Origin: Marinomonas primoryensis
GTDB lineage: Bacteria; Pseudomonadota; Gammaproteobacteria; Pseudomonadales; Marinomonadaceae
Assembly: GCF_013372285.1 (NCBI RefSeq)
Contig: NZ_CP054301.1
Location: forward strand, 916,001-980,000
Direction of reading: 5' to 3'
DNA length: 64,000 bases
Part shown: one piece after another, positions 8,781-18,570 of the stretch
How positions within the stretch are numbered: position 1 is the stretch's first letter
Layout of the letters: the number at the start of each line of letters is the position of its first letter
Notes under the pieces: generated by a model
What the model saw: the letters and a program-made list of their open reading frames with translations, nothing else
Database searches by the model: none
Told to the model about the DNA's origin: nothing
Program-made: the position numbers and the translations under genes

Positions 8781-9562
8781 TGCTAGAAATTAATCCTGAT
8801 CAATTTTTAAATCTGACGATCAGTTTTCTTTTGCCTTTTTTTCGTATTGGTGCTTTTTTTATGGCACTGCCTTTGTTTGGTAGTCGTTTGGTTAGTCCGC
8901 GATTACGCATTGCTTTCTCCTTCCTCGTAGCCATTATTATTACACCTGTTATTGATGTCCCTAATTATGACCCTGTTTCTCCAGCCTATATTGTTCTTAT
9001 AGCCGAGCAGTTGGTTATTGGTTTTGTGCTTGGTTTTGTCATCACTATATTATTTCAGCTATTTTCGCTTGCAGGGCAGTTGGCTGCGATGGTGGCAGGG
9101 CTAGGTTTTGCCATGTCTAATGACCCTGCGAATGGGATTTCTGTTGCAACACTTGGTCAATATTACCTTTCAATGGTGGCGTTGGCCTTTTTGGGGACTA
9201 ACGGTCATCTAGTGATGATTGAGTATTTGGCTGAAAGTTTTAACTATTGGCCTATTGGTAGTGGTTTTGCTAGTCAGCGCTATTGGCAATTGGTGTTGTT
9301 GGGTGGGTGGATGTTTGAGAAGGCTTTGCTTATCGTATTGCCTTTGGCCATTGCTGTGCTGGTCATTAATTTATCTTTTGGTGTGGTTGCTAAGGCGTCT
9401 CCTCAGTTAAATGTGTTTGCGCTTGGCTTTCCAATTATAATGTTATTCTCTTTGTTCTTTTTCTGGATTATGTTGGATGATTTCTTGAATATCTACTTGT
9501 TATTCTTTGGGGAAATTATTAACTGGATGGACGTTACGTGGGGGATTCATTTAAATGGCTGA
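8780..9562 (+). CDS. fliR: Flagellar export gate protein FliR
   Basis: FliR completes the FliP5-FliQ4-FliR1 export channel. It is a 260-residue, very hydrophobic protein with about six membrane segments and the conserved RIGAFFMALPLFGSRLVSPR near its N terminus. The last 8 bases overlap the flhB start. FliR and FlhB are fused in some bacteria, so the overlap fits their physical interaction. Confidence 0.96.
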   Translation: MLEINPDQFLNLTISFLLPFFRIGAFFMALPLFGSRLVSPRLRIAFSFLVAIIITPVIDVPNYDPVSPAYIVLIAEQLVIGFVLGFVITILFQLFSLAGQLAAMVAGLGFAMSNDPANGISVATLGQYYLSMVALAFLGTNGHLVMIEYLAESFNYWPIGSGFASQRYWQLVLLGGWMFEKALLIVLPLAIAVLVINLSFGVVAKASPQLNVFALGFPIIMLFSLFFFWIMLDDFLNIYLLFFGEIINWMDVTWGIHLNG

Positions 9563-10691
9563 GAATGAAGACGGTAGTGAAAAAACCGAAGGTGCCAGTA
9601 GTAAGAAACTTCAAGATGCTCGTAATAAAGGTAATTTACCTCGATCTAAAGATCTTAGTTCTGCGTTGTTGTTGATAGTTGCGGCCGCTACTTTATATGG
9701 TACCGGAACCTTATTGGCGCGTGATTTGGCGGTATTGTTTAACTTTAACTTTGTTGTTGAACGTTCGGATATATTTGACCTTAGTCGTATGGTTTTTCAT
9801 CTTTATGTGTCGATCGTCACGATCATGGACTCTATGGTGTTGCTTATGTCCGTTCTGGCTGTAGCGGGTATTGTTGGTAGCATTGCTTTGGGGGGATTGA
9901 ATTTTGCTTGGGAACCCTTGACACCTAAACTCAGTAAAATGAGCCCTATAGCGGGCCTGAAGCGGATGTTTTCAGTCCAGTCTTTGGTTGAACTTCTGAA
10001 GGCTATTGCAAAAGTGACGCTTGTCGGCGTTGTTGCAACATTAGTTTTGAATTATTTTTTGCCAGAAACGCTAGGGCTGACGTTCCAATCGATCCAGCTG
10101 GCTATTGCTCATGGTGTTGATATTGTTGTCTGGTCCTTCATCTTTGTGACTCTTGCTTTGGCGCTAATTGCGGCTATTGATGTGCCTTTTCAGGTTTGGT
10201 CTCATAAAGAAAAGCTTAAAATGACGAAGCAGGAAGTTAAAGACGAATTTAAACAACAAGAAGGTGATCCTTTGGTACGAGGACGAATTCGTCAAATGCA
10301 GCGACAAGCGGCTATGAATCGAATGATGTCAGATGTGCCAAATGCAGATGTCATTATTACGAATCCGACACATTTCTCTGTGGCGTTAAAGTACGATCAA
10401 ACGGGTGGTGTGGCGCCAGTTTTGCTCGCGAAGGGTGGTGACTTCATTGCGTTGAAAATCCGTGAAGTTGGCAATCACTATGATATCCCTGTGATACAAT
10501 CGCCAGGATTAGCAAGGGCTGTATATCATCATACTGAGATTGGTGATGAAATACCTCAAGGCTTATTTAAAGTAGTGGCTCAGCTGTTGGCTTATGTGTA
10601 TCAGTTACGTAATGCTCGTACTGGTGCGCCACGACCTGAAGTTATGCCCAATTTGGATGTGCCTGATGAATTTCAGTGGGATGGTAGTTAA
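9555..10691 (+). CDS. flhB: Flagellar export switch protein FlhB
   Basis: FlhB is the export-gate protein that changes substrate specificity when FliK reports hook completion. It has a charged N terminus, four membrane segments (about residues 30-210) and a cytoplasmic domain with the autocleavage site NPTH at residues 270-273; cleavage is between Asn270 and Pro271. Length 378 is typical. A separate gene on the minus strand (23779-24027) resembles only the C-terminal piece released by this cleavage. Confidence 0.97.
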   Translation: MAENEDGSEKTEGASSKKLQDARNKGNLPRSKDLSSALLLIVAAATLYGTGTLLARDLAVLFNFNFVVERSDIFDLSRMVFHLYVSIVTIMDSMVLLMSVLAVAGIVGSIALGGLNFAWEPLTPKLSKMSPIAGLKRMFSVQSLVELLKAIAKVTLVGVVATLVLNYFLPETLGLTFQSIQLAIAHGVDIVVWSFIFVTLALALIAAIDVPFQVWSHKEKLKMTKQEVKDEFKQQEGDPLVRGRIRQMQRQAAMNRMMSDVPNADVIITNPTHFSVALKYDQTGGVAPVLLAKGGDFIALKIREVGNHYDIPVIQSPGLARAVYHHTEIGDEIPQGLFKVVAQLLAYVYQLRNARTGAPRPEVMPNLDVPDEFQWDGS

Positions 10692-10728
10692 TTGTGCGTC
10701 GTATTTTTTTCTTCCATAGGGATGTTGT

Positions 10729-12849
10729 GTGAATTTTGACCGTGGTCAGCTTGCAGGGCAGGTTCAAGGTATTTTTAGTGGGAATCTAGGTATTCCTATT
10801 TTGTTGTTGTCGCTTTTGGCGATGATGATCTTACCTATACCTGCATTTTTGCTAGATGTTCTTTTTACTTTTAATATTGCCCTTGCCATTGTCGTGTTGT
10901 TGGTCGCTATTTATTCAATGCGACCTTTAGATTTTGCTGTTTTTCCTACTGTTTTACTTGTTTCTACATTAATGAGGCTTGCGCTTAACGTGGCTTCAAC
11001 GCGAGTGGTCTTGCTTAATGGTCATGAGGGTGGGGACGCAGCGGGTAAGGTAATTCAAGCGTTTGGCGAAGTGGTTATTGGTGGCAACTACGTTGTTGGT
11101 TTTGTTGTTTTCGCGATTTTGATGATTATCAACTTCGCGGTAGTGACAAAAGGTGCTGGTCGTATTTCTGAGGTGAGTGCTCGATTTACCTTGGATGCAA
11201 TGCCAGGCAAGCAGATGGCTATTGATGCAGATTTAAACGCTGGCATGATTGATGCTGAGCAGGCTAAAGAGCGCCGTATTGAAATAGCTTCTGAGGCTGA
11301 ATTTTATGGCTCCATGGACGGTGCTTCTAAGTTTGTAAAAGGTGATGCGGTTGCTGGATTATTAATACTTGGCATTAACATTATTGGCGGCCTTTCTATT
11401 GGTATGGCGCAACATGACCTTTCTTTTTCAGAGGCAATTGAGCGGTATTCATTATTAACCATCGGTGACGGCTTGGTTGCGCAGCTGCCTTCACTTATGT
11501 TGTCGACTGCAGCGGCGATCATGGTTACTCGGGTTAATGAGACTGGCGACATGGGGTCGCAAATCGTTCGGCAAATGTTCGGTTCGTCAAAAGCTTTGTA
11601 TGTTGCAGCCGGTGTTATGACGGTTATGGGGATCGTTCCTGGTATGCCGCATTTCTCCTTCTTGTCGCTGGCGGCTTGCTTGGGGGGGCTTGCTTATTAT
11701 CTTGAATACCGGAAGAAACAAAAATCCGCCCAAGGGCAAAAAGGTAGTAAAAGCAAGGCGTCTGCTGATAGTGCTGCGCCGACTGAAGTAAAAGACCTTA
11801 GTTGGGATGACGTGGCTCCTGTTGATATGCTTGGATTAGAAGTGGGGTATCGTTTAATACCGCTTGTTGATAAAACCCAAGGTGGTGAGCTATTAGCTCG
11901 GATAAAAGGTGTGCGTCGTAAGTTATCTCAAGATTTAGGTTTCTTAGTGCCCAGTGTTCATATCCGAGACAATTTGGACTTAATGCCTAATGCATATAGG
12001 GTCACTCTTATGGGGGTGAGTTTGGCTGAAGCAGAGGTTCACCCCGATAAAGATTTAGCGATTGATCCTGGGCAGGTGTTTGGAACTATTGACGGGATTG
12101 CTGGTAAAGATCCGTCGTTCGGTTTGGACGCAGTGTGGATTGACCCTAAGAAAAGGGATCAGGCTCAAACCTTTGGGTATACGGTTGTTGATGTAAGTAC
12201 GGTCGTGGCGACTCATATTAATCAGATCATGCATAAGCATGCGTATGAGTTGATTGGTCATGATGAGGTTCAGCAGTTGTTAAGCTTATTAAAACAATAT
12301 AATCCTAAGTTAGCTGAAGAGTTAGTGCCGAATACTGTGCCATTGAGTGTTCTTCTTAAGGTCTTGCAGAATTTATTGATTGAAGGGGTTCCTCTTAGGG
12401 ATATGCGAACCATTTCTGAATCAATAATGGGTGTGCAGCCTAAGACTCAGGATCCTATGATATTGACAGCAGCCGTTCGCACATCCTTATCGCGGTTAAT
12501 TATTCAAACATTAGCGGATGGGGTTGATGAAATACCAGTTTTGACGCTTGAACCTCAGTTAGAAAAAATGCTCATGCAGACGGTTCAGCAAAGTCAGCAG
12601 TCTGGTATTAAAAATGAGGAGGCGCTTATTTTAGAGCCGCAAATGGCGGAGCAATTACAAGCTTCTCTTCGTCAATCGGCGGAGCAGCAAGAGGCGATGG
12701 GAAATACGCCTATTTTGATTGTATCTGCGCCTATACGGCCTATGTTAGCGCGCTTTATGCGTTATGGTATGGTCAACATGTCGGTTCTTTCTTATCAAGA
12801 GGTGCCAGACCATAAACGTATTACTGTTGTGGGTGTTATTGGTCAATAA
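10729..12849 (+). CDS. flhA: Flagellar export gate protein FlhA
   Basis: FlhA forms the nonameric export platform that couples proton flow to secretion and docks chaperone-substrate complexes. About eight membrane segments fill residues 1-320, containing the FHIPEP-type region (DFAVFPTVLLVSTLMRLALNVAST is the family signature area, seen here as FPTVLLVSTLMRLALNVAS). A linker and the large cytoplasmic domain follow to residue 706. I use GTG 10729, with AGGGA 6 bases upstream. A run of seven G at 11682-11688 lies at the junction of the last membrane segment and the linker. Confidence 0.97.
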   Translation: MNFDRGQLAGQVQGIFSGNLGIPILLLSLLAMMILPIPAFLLDVLFTFNIALAIVVLLVAIYSMRPLDFAVFPTVLLVSTLMRLALNVASTRVVLLNGHEGGDAAGKVIQAFGEVVIGGNYVVGFVVFAILMIINFAVVTKGAGRISEVSARFTLDAMPGKQMAIDADLNAGMIDAEQAKERRIEIASEAEFYGSMDGASKFVKGDAVAGLLILGINIIGGLSIGMAQHDLSFSEAIERYSLLTIGDGLVAQLPSLMLSTAAAIMVTRVNETGDMGSQIVRQMFGSSKALYVAAGVMTVMGIVPGMPHFSFLSLAACLGGLAYYLEYRKKQKSAQGQKGSKSKASADSAAPTEVKDLSWDDVAPVDMLGLEVGYRLIPLVDKTQGGELLARIKGVRRKLSQDLGFLVPSVHIRDNLDLMPNAYRVTLMGVSLAEAEVHPDKDLAIDPGQVFGTIDGIAGKDPSFGLDAVWIDPKKRDQAQTFGYTVVDVSTVVATHINQIMHKHAYELIGHDEVQQLLSLLKQYNPKLAEELVPNTVPLSVLLKVLQNLLIEGVPLRDMRTISESIMGVQPKTQDPMILTAAVRTSLSRLIIQTLADGVDEIPVLTLEPQLEKMLMQTVQQSQQSGIKNEEALILEPQMAEQLQASLRQSAEQQEAMGNTPILIVSAPIRPMLARFMRYGMVNMSVLSYQEVPDHKRITVVGVIGQ

Positions 12850-12950
12850 GATCTACCTATCGAGGCAGTAGATTGTATCTATATTTATTGGAATCTTTCG
12901 GGTAAGCTATGGATTTGTAAGAAAAATAAACTGGAAGGATTAAGTTATTC

Positions 12951-14243
12951 ATGCAAATTAGGCGGTTTCGAGCACCTGACATGCGGCAAGCGATACGGAA
13001 GGTCCGTGATGCTGTGGGCCCTGATGCAGTCATTTTGTCAAATCAACGTCTGCCTACAGGCGAGATCGAAATAGTTGCCGCTTTGGATTATGACGGATCT
13101 TTACCTTCCAGCATGACCTCTAAGCGTTCGTCAGCTCCTCGCTCTGAACCGTATGCAGACCCTAGCTCGGATTACTTAGAGCGTATAGAGAGGGCAAAGC
13201 AGCAGACAGCACCTCAAACTAATACTTCCAGTATTAAATCTGAACAGTTCAATAAGTCTTCTACAGCACAGTTTGATATGCCTCCACTAGCTGAAGATAA
13301 AGAAGACCCTCGGGTGGAAGAGGCCCTATCTGTACGAAATAATGATAGTGCCAAGCAATTGCGTGAGATGGAATTAGAACTTCAAAATGTCCGTGCTATG
13401 TTGGAGCGGCGTCAGAATGAAGGTAGCAACGATTCCAAGATAAGCGCAGTTGAGCAGAGAGCCCGTGAAAAATTAAAGGGATTGGGGTTGTCTGAGTTTG
13501 TCGTTTCTAGGTTGATAGATGATATCGATTTAAAAGGACGGGAGGATGACTGGAATCGTCTTCTTGCGCATTTGGCTGATTATATCCCTGTTCGTTCAAG
13601 CTCTACTGAGCTTAAAGGCTGTATTGCGTTTATGGGGCCAACAGGTGTTGGTAAAACAACCTCTATAGGTAAGATCGCTGCTCAGCATGTATTAAAGCAT
13701 GGTTCTGAAGGGGTGGTGTTAATTACAACAGACAGTTATCGTATTGCGGCACATGAACAACTAAGAACCTTTGGTCGTATTCTGAATGTGCCTGTCGAAG
13801 TGGTTAATGAGTATTCGGATTTAAATGAAGTATTAGCAAAATACGCACATTACTCTTTAGTTCTTGTTGATACTGCTGGAATGAATCCAAGAGACTCTAA
13901 TCTTGAGCGACAGCTTCTGATGATGAAGCGAGCAAGGGCTAGTCTTAAAAAGTTGCTAGTATTACCTTGCACAAGTCAAAGGCAAGTATTAAAAACAGTT
14001 GTCGATATTTACTCTCAAGTTCAATTAGATGGTTGTGTTTTGAGTAAACTGGATGAATCAGCTTCACTTGGCGAGGCGATTAGTGTAGTTATTGAAGAGG
14101 GCTTACCTGTCGTATATATAGCAGATGGCCAGCGTATACCTGATGATATTGAGCCAGCTAGAGCGCATAACTTAATTAGTCGAGCTGTTTATACAGCGGA
14201 GCATTATAGTCAGCTCTATGGGTCATTAAAGTATGGTAGTTAG
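12951..14243 (+). CDS. flhF: Flagellar placement GTPase FlhF
   Basis: FlhF is an SRP-type GTPase that marks the pole for flagellar assembly. The protein has a basic N terminus (MQIRRFRAPDMRQAIRKV), a variable linker and the NG domain, with P-loop GPTGVGKTT at residues 229-237, DSYRIAAHEQLRTF, DTAGM and the SKLDE guanine-binding motif. Length 430 is normal. Its usual antagonist FlhG/FleN, encoded next door in Pseudomonas and Vibrio, is not present: only 97 bases separate this stop from the chosen fliA start. Confidence 0.96.
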   Translation: MQIRRFRAPDMRQAIRKVRDAVGPDAVILSNQRLPTGEIEIVAALDYDGSLPSSMTSKRSSAPRSEPYADPSSDYLERIERAKQQTAPQTNTSSIKSEQFNKSSTAQFDMPPLAEDKEDPRVEEALSVRNNDSAKQLREMELELQNVRAMLERRQNEGSNDSKISAVEQRAREKLKGLGLSEFVVSRLIDDIDLKGREDDWNRLLAHLADYIPVRSSSTELKGCIAFMGPTGVGKTTSIGKIAAQHVLKHGSEGVVLITTDSYRIAAHEQLRTFGRILNVPVEVVNEYSDLNEVLAKYAHYSLVLVDTAGMNPRDSNLERQLLMMKRARASLKKLLVLPCTSQRQVLKTVVDIYSQVQLDGCVLSKLDESASLGEAISVVIEEGLPVVYIADGQRIPDDIEPARAHNLISRAVYTAEHYSQLYGSLKYGS

Positions 14244-14340
14244 TAAAGATATGTTATTTCTGAAAGCGTTACGCTGAACTATGTAGTACAGTTTGATTAG
14301 CGCAACTAACTTAAATAGTAAAGGTTGCTTAGAATATTTT

Positions 14341-15078
14341 ATGCAGACCAAAAATGGATACAATACATACTCTAAAAAAGCGGCGCTTTCGATTGATTCG
14401 ATTGTTGAGCAGTATGGGTATTTGGTAAAAAAAATTGCCTATCACCTATTGGCTCGATTGCCCGATAGTGTCGATATAGATGATTTGACTCAGGCCGGTA
14501 TGATGGGATTGATTGAAGCCTATAAGCGCTTTGAGTCCACCAAAGGTGCCAGCTTTGAAACCTATGCAGGTATTCGTATTCGCGGCTCTATAATGGATGA
14601 GGTGCGAAAAACGGACTGGGCACCGCGTTCTGTTAGACGAAATGGAAGGGCGGTTACTAATGCCATTAAAGAATTAGAGGCCAAATTAGGGCGTGAGGCC
14701 TCCGATATGGAGGTGGCTGCTCACATGGGTATTAGTATGGGGGAGTATCATGAAATGATTCATTCCTCTATGTCTACTCAGTTATTTAGCTATGAAGAAA
14801 TGCTAGACTCTGATACAACTAATTTAGAATATATTGATTCAGAGTTTGAAAATGCACCTTACTCTTTAGTTGAAGAAGGTGGTTTTCAGAGTCAATTAGT
14901 AAAAGAGATTGACACTCTTCCTGAAAGAGAAAAATTGGTTTTATCTCTTTACTATAACGAAGAGTTAAATTTAAAAGAGATTGGCGCTGTTTTAGGTGTC
15001 AGTGAATCAAGAGTCAGTCAAATCCATAGTCAAGCGGCTATGCGATTGCGAGCTCGATTAAGTGATTGGCGAGATTAA
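14341..15078 (+). CDS. fliA: Flagellar sigma factor FliA (sigma-28)
   Basis: FliA directs transcription of late flagellar and chemotaxis genes. Region 2 (VDIDDLTQAGMMGLIEAYKRF, SFETYAGIRIRGSIMDEVRK) and region 4 (LPEREKLVLSLYYNEELNLKEIG, then a helix-turn-helix GVSESRVSQIHSQA) are intact. From ATG 14341 the protein has 245 residues, the family norm; a TTG at 14293 would add 16 unconserved residues and lacks a ribosome-binding site. It is followed 43 bases later by cheY. Confidence 0.95.
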   Translation: MQTKNGYNTYSKKAALSIDSIVEQYGYLVKKIAYHLLARLPDSVDIDDLTQAGMMGLIEAYKRFESTKGASFETYAGIRIRGSIMDEVRKTDWAPRSVRRNGRAVTNAIKELEAKLGREASDMEVAAHMGISMGEYHEMIHSSMSTQLFSYEEMLDSDTTNLEYIDSEFENAPYSLVEEGGFQSQLVKEIDTLPEREKLVLSLYYNEELNLKEIGAVLGVSESRVSQIHSQAAMRLRARLSDWRD

Positions 15079-15121
15079 ATTATGAGTTTTGAAATATTAC
15101 CTTTTGGGTGTGGAGGGTGCA

Positions 15122-15514
15122 TTGGATAAAAACATGAAGATCCTGATTGTTGATGATTTCTCGACAATGAGACGAATCATTAAAAACTTACTACGGGATT
15201 TAGGGTTTACCAATACGGTTGAGGCGGATGATGGAACGACTGCGTTACCTATACTTCAAGGTGGAACAATCGATTTTCTTGTAATCGACTGGAACATGCC
15301 GGGTATGACAGGTATTGAATTGCTTCGTGCAGTTCGTGCTGATGAGAAATTGAAAAGTATCCCTGTTCTCATGGTAACCGCAGAAGCTAAACGTGATCAA
15401 ATTATCTCTGCAGCTCAAGCAGGAGTGAATGGTTATGTTGTTAAGCCGTTTACCGCAGTTGCTCTCAAAGAAAAAATTGAGAAAATATTCGAACGAATAG
15501 ACGCTGCAAAATAG
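15122..15514 (+). CDS. cheY: Chemotaxis response regulator CheY
   Basis: CheY carries the signal from CheA to FliM. This 130-residue single receiver domain has Asp11/Asp12, phospho-acceptor Asp56 ([10 protein letters not shown]), the switch Thr in MVTAEAK and the lysine in VVKPFT. I use TTG 15122 because GGAGGG at 15112-15117 lies 4 bases upstream and the product begins [13 protein letters not shown], as in Vibrio CheY; ATG 15134 gives the shorter Pseudomonas-type start. cheZ begins 9 bases after the stop. Confidence 0.95.
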   Translation: MDKNMKILIVDDFSTMRRIIKNLLRDLGFTNTVEADDGTTALPILQGGTIDFLVIDWNMPGMTGIELLRAVRADEKLKSIPVLMVTAEAKRDQIISAAQAGVNGYVVKPFTAVALKEKIEKIFERIDAAK

Positions 15515-15523
15515 GGGCTTTAG

Positions 15524-16312
15524 ATGTCAAATGTATTGGGCTCTGGATTAGTGGAATTTGAAAGTCTAGTAAAAGACGGTGCTGTAGAACTGTTAAACCA
15601 CCTTGAAGTGGGTGATTTTGGTGCTGCTATTAAAATAATCCAAGAATTAAGCGAGGCTCGTCATAATAGCTTCTATAACGAAGTGGGTCATTTGACGCGG
15701 AGTTTGCATGATGCTATTCGTGATTTTCAAGTTGATTCTATAGATTTGGTTGTTGGTGAGGGCGGGCGTGATTCTGCAACAAAAATCACCGATGCTTCAG
15801 ATCGATTGAATTATGTTATTGAGACGACCAGTGCTGCAGCCAATAAAACCATGGATATGGTTGATAGTAGCGTTCCTGTGGCCAGTGAATTACAGAGTCA
15901 GGCTAGAGAACTACGAAAAGATTGGAGTCGCTTAATACAGCGTGATTTAACACCACAAGAGTTTCGAGACTTATACAAGCGCATAGATGTCTTTTTATCG
16001 TATGCGGATGATTGTGCCACCACTTTGCATTCAAACCTCAACACAATTCTTCTAGAGCAGGGTTATCAAGACCTAACAGGTCAAGTGATCGCTAGAGTGA
16101 ATGATTTAATTCGAGATGTAGAAGAAAAACTTGTGCATCTCGTTGCTGTTGCTGGACGCGTTGATAGTATCTCTGGAATTGAACATCAAGAGAAGGAATC
16201 TGAACACGATGATACTCGTGGACACGGTCCAGCTATCAATAAACAAAACAAGCCTGAAGTACTGAATAGTCAAGACGAAGTAGACGACTTGCTATCAAGT
16301 CTTGGTTTCTAG
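15524..16312 (+). CDS. cheZ: CheY-phosphate phosphatase CheZ
   Basis: CheZ dephosphorylates CheY. The long helical hairpin carries the catalytic Asp and Gln in YQDLTGQVI. The protein ends with SQDEVDDLLSSLGF, the CheY-docking helix of the family. Length is 262, with a charged disordered linker before the tail. The C-terminal motif resembles the N terminus of FliM and four repeats in CheA encoded next, which starts 12 bases downstream. Confidence 0.96.
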   Translation: MSNVLGSGLVEFESLVKDGAVELLNHLEVGDFGAAIKIIQELSEARHNSFYNEVGHLTRSLHDAIRDFQVDSIDLVVGEGGRDSATKITDASDRLNYVIETTSAAANKTMDMVDSSVPVASELQSQARELRKDWSRLIQRDLTPQEFRDLYKRIDVFLSYADDCATTLHSNLNTILLEQGYQDLTGQVIARVNDLIRDVEEKLVHLVAVAGRVDSISGIEHQEKESEHDDTRGHGPAINKQNKPEVLNSQDEVDDLLSSLGF

Positions 16313-16324
16313 AAGGGGCTGAGG

Positions 16325-18544
16325 ATGAGTTTCGAAGTCGATGAAGAGATTCTACAGGATTTTTTGGTAGAAGCTGGTGAAATTCTTGAACAGCTTTCCG
16401 AGCAATTAGTAGATTTAGAGCAAAACCCAGATGATAAACCACTGCTTAATGCGATTTTTCGTGGTTTTCATACCGTCAAAGGCGGTGCGGGTTTTTTGCA
16501 GTTAACTGCTTTGGTTGATTGCTGCCATTATGCTGAAAACGTTTTTGATATTTTAAGAAATGGCCAGCGTAAAATAGATTCTGATTTAATGGATATTGTT
16601 TTACAGGCTCTTGATGCTGTAAATGAAATGTTCGACGCCGTGCGGGCTGGCGGTGAGCCAGAACGTGCTTCGCCAGAGTTGATTTCGGCACTTAGTGCTT
16701 ATGCAACACCTCCTACTGCGGAGGAACTTGCAGGTGAAAGTGAGCCAGAGGGCGTTGTTGCTGAAGATCAAGGTGATGATTCGGTTGGGGGGGATACTGA
16801 TGAACCTGTTGATATTTCTGACGATGAATTCGAATCTTTATTAGATGCTCTGGGAGATACATCATCTGATGATGCATCACCTAAAAGCAGCGCAGCTCCA
16901 AAAACGGATGACGAAATTACAGAGGATGAGTTTGATGCATTGCTCAATCAACTTCATGGTAGCAGTGCGCCTGGAATAAATGATGAGCCAGCAGACAATT
17001 CTTCACCAAGCGCGGTTTCCTCTGATGAAATTACAGAAGATGAATTTGAAGAGTTACTTGATAAGCTTCATGGCGAAGGATCAACTTCAAATAAAACAGA
17101 AGATAAATCAGCAAAAAATGTTGATGAACCGAAAGTCGTTACGCCTGCTGGTGCAGATTCTAATTTGATTACGGAAGATGAATTTGAATCTCTACTAGAC
17201 ACTTTACAGGAAAAAGGGGAGGCGAAGAAAACTGAGAAACCAGCGTCTAAACCTGAGCCGAAAGTTGCTTCAGCTAAGCCCAAATCAGCGCCTAAACCTA
17301 TTCCGAAGCCTTCAGCTAAAGCGCCGGAACCTGAGGCAGATCAAGTCAAAGAAAAAACGGCCAATGCGCCTGTTACTCAAGAAACCACGGTCCGAGTCGA
17401 TACTAAGCGCCTAGACGATATAATGAACATGGTGGGTGAGCTAGTGTTGGTTCGAAATCGCCTTGTTCGACTAGGTCTTCAAAGCGAAGATGAGTCGATG
17501 GGTAAAGCGGTATCAAACCTTGATGTTGTCACCGGGGATTTGCAGAACGCAGTAATGAAAACGCGCATGCAGCCCATTAAGAAAGTATTTGGGCGCTTCC
17601 CGCGTGTCGTTCGAGATCTCGCTCGTAGTATGAAGAAAGAGGTTAATCTTGTTCTTCGTGGTGAAGATACGGATTTGGATAAAAATTTAGTTGAGGCGTT
17701 AGCTGACCCACTAGTGCATTTGGTGCGAAACTCAGTTGACCATGGTGTGGAAGGCCCAGATGCTCGAGAAGCTAATGGTAAACCTCGCGTAGGGACTGTA
17801 ATTTTATCTGCGGAGCAGGAAGGTGATCATATATTGTTGTCCATCGAAGACGATGGTGCTGGTATGGATGCTGACCATCTTCGTGGAATCGCTGTTAATA
17901 AGGGGTTGATGGACGCTGATGCTGCAGATCGATTATCTGATGAAGAAGCATTTAACCTGATTTTTGCACCTGGTTTTTCTACAAAAGTAGAAATTACTGA
18001 TGTGTCGGGACGTGGCGTTGGGATGGATGTGGTGAAAACCAAAATATCTCAATTAAATGGTACTCTAGAAATCAAATCGGTTCTTGGTCAAGGTTCACGC
18101 TTTATTATTAAAGTGCCATTAACTCTAGCCATCATGCCAACTTTAATGGTAACGCTTGGAGATCAAGCTTTTGCATTTCCATTGGTTAGCGTTAATGAAA
18201 TTTTTCATCTTAATTTGAAAAAAACCAATATAGTTGATGGGCAGCAAGTTGTTGTTATTCGTGGAAAAACTTTGCCGATATTCCATCTGAAAAGTTGGTT
18301 GGTTAAGGGGAGTAATAAAGACGATCTACCAGCAGAAGCTCATGTTGTTGTTGTACAAGTGGGTATGAATGAAGTCGGTTTTGTTGTTGATCAGTTAGTT
18401 GGTCAGGAAGAAGTGGTTATAAAACCATTAGGGAAAATGTTGCAAGGTACCGCTGGTGTGGCTGGTGCAACAATTACCGGTGATGGTCGTATTGCATTGA
18501 TTCTGGATGTACCTAGTATGCTTAAAAGCTATGCATCAAGGTAG
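16325..18544 (+). CDS. cheA: Chemotaxis histidine kinase CheA with four DEFxxLL repeats
   Basis: CheA autophosphorylates in response to chemoreceptors and passes phosphate to CheY and CheB. The Hpt domain (about 1-110) has His49 in GFHTVKGGAGF. The P3 dimerisation helices start near residue 357, the ATPase follows with HLVRNSVDHGVE, DDGAGM and TDVSGRGVGMDVV, and a CheW-like domain ends the protein. Between Hpt and P3 I see no folded P2 domain. Instead there are four copies of (I)(T/S)(E/D)DEFxxLLxxL at residues 164-178, 198-212, 236-250 and 282-296, then a Lys/Pro/Ala-rich linker. A run of seven G lies at 16787-16793 within this disordered part. Confidence 0.96.
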   Translation: MSFEVDEEILQDFLVEAGEILEQLSEQLVDLEQNPDDKPLLNAIFRGFHTVKGGAGFLQLTALVDCCHYAENVFDILRNGQRKIDSDLMDIVLQALDAVNEMFDAVRAGGEPERASPELISALSAYATPPTAEELAGESEPEGVVAEDQGDDSVGGDTDEPVDISDDEFESLLDALGDTSSDDASPKSSAAPKTDDEITEDEFDALLNQLHGSSAPGINDEPADNSSPSAVSSDEITEDEFEELLDKLHGEGSTSNKTEDKSAKNVDEPKVVTPAGADSNLITEDEFESLLDTLQEKGEAKKTEKPASKPEPKVASAKPKSAPKPIPKPSAKAPEPEADQVKEKTANAPVTQETTVRVDTKRLDDIMNMVGELVLVRNRLVRLGLQSEDESMGKAVSNLDVVTGDLQNAVMKTRMQPIKKVFGRFPRVVRDLARSMKKEVNLVLRGEDTDLDKNLVEALADPLVHLVRNSVDHGVEGPDAREANGKPRVGTVILSAEQEGDHILLSIEDDGAGMDADHLRGIAVNKGLMDADAADRLSDEEAFNLIFAPGFSTKVEITDVSGRGVGMDVVKTKISQLNGTLEIKSVLGQGSRFIIKVPLTLAIMPTLMVTLGDQAFAFPLVSVNEIFHLNLKKTNIVDGQQVVVIRGKTLPIFHLKSWLVKGSNKDDLPAEAHVVVVQVGMNEVGFVVDQLVGQEEVVIKPLGKMLQGTAGVAGATITGDGRIALILDVPSMLKSYASR

Positions 18545-18570
18545 TAAGCTTTTCATTTAGGGGATGTGAT

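Noticed and set aside
12851..12873. Short inverted repeat ATCTAC/GTAGAT between flhA and flhF
   Set aside because: Only six pairs with an 11-base loop and no T-run; not convincing as a terminator.
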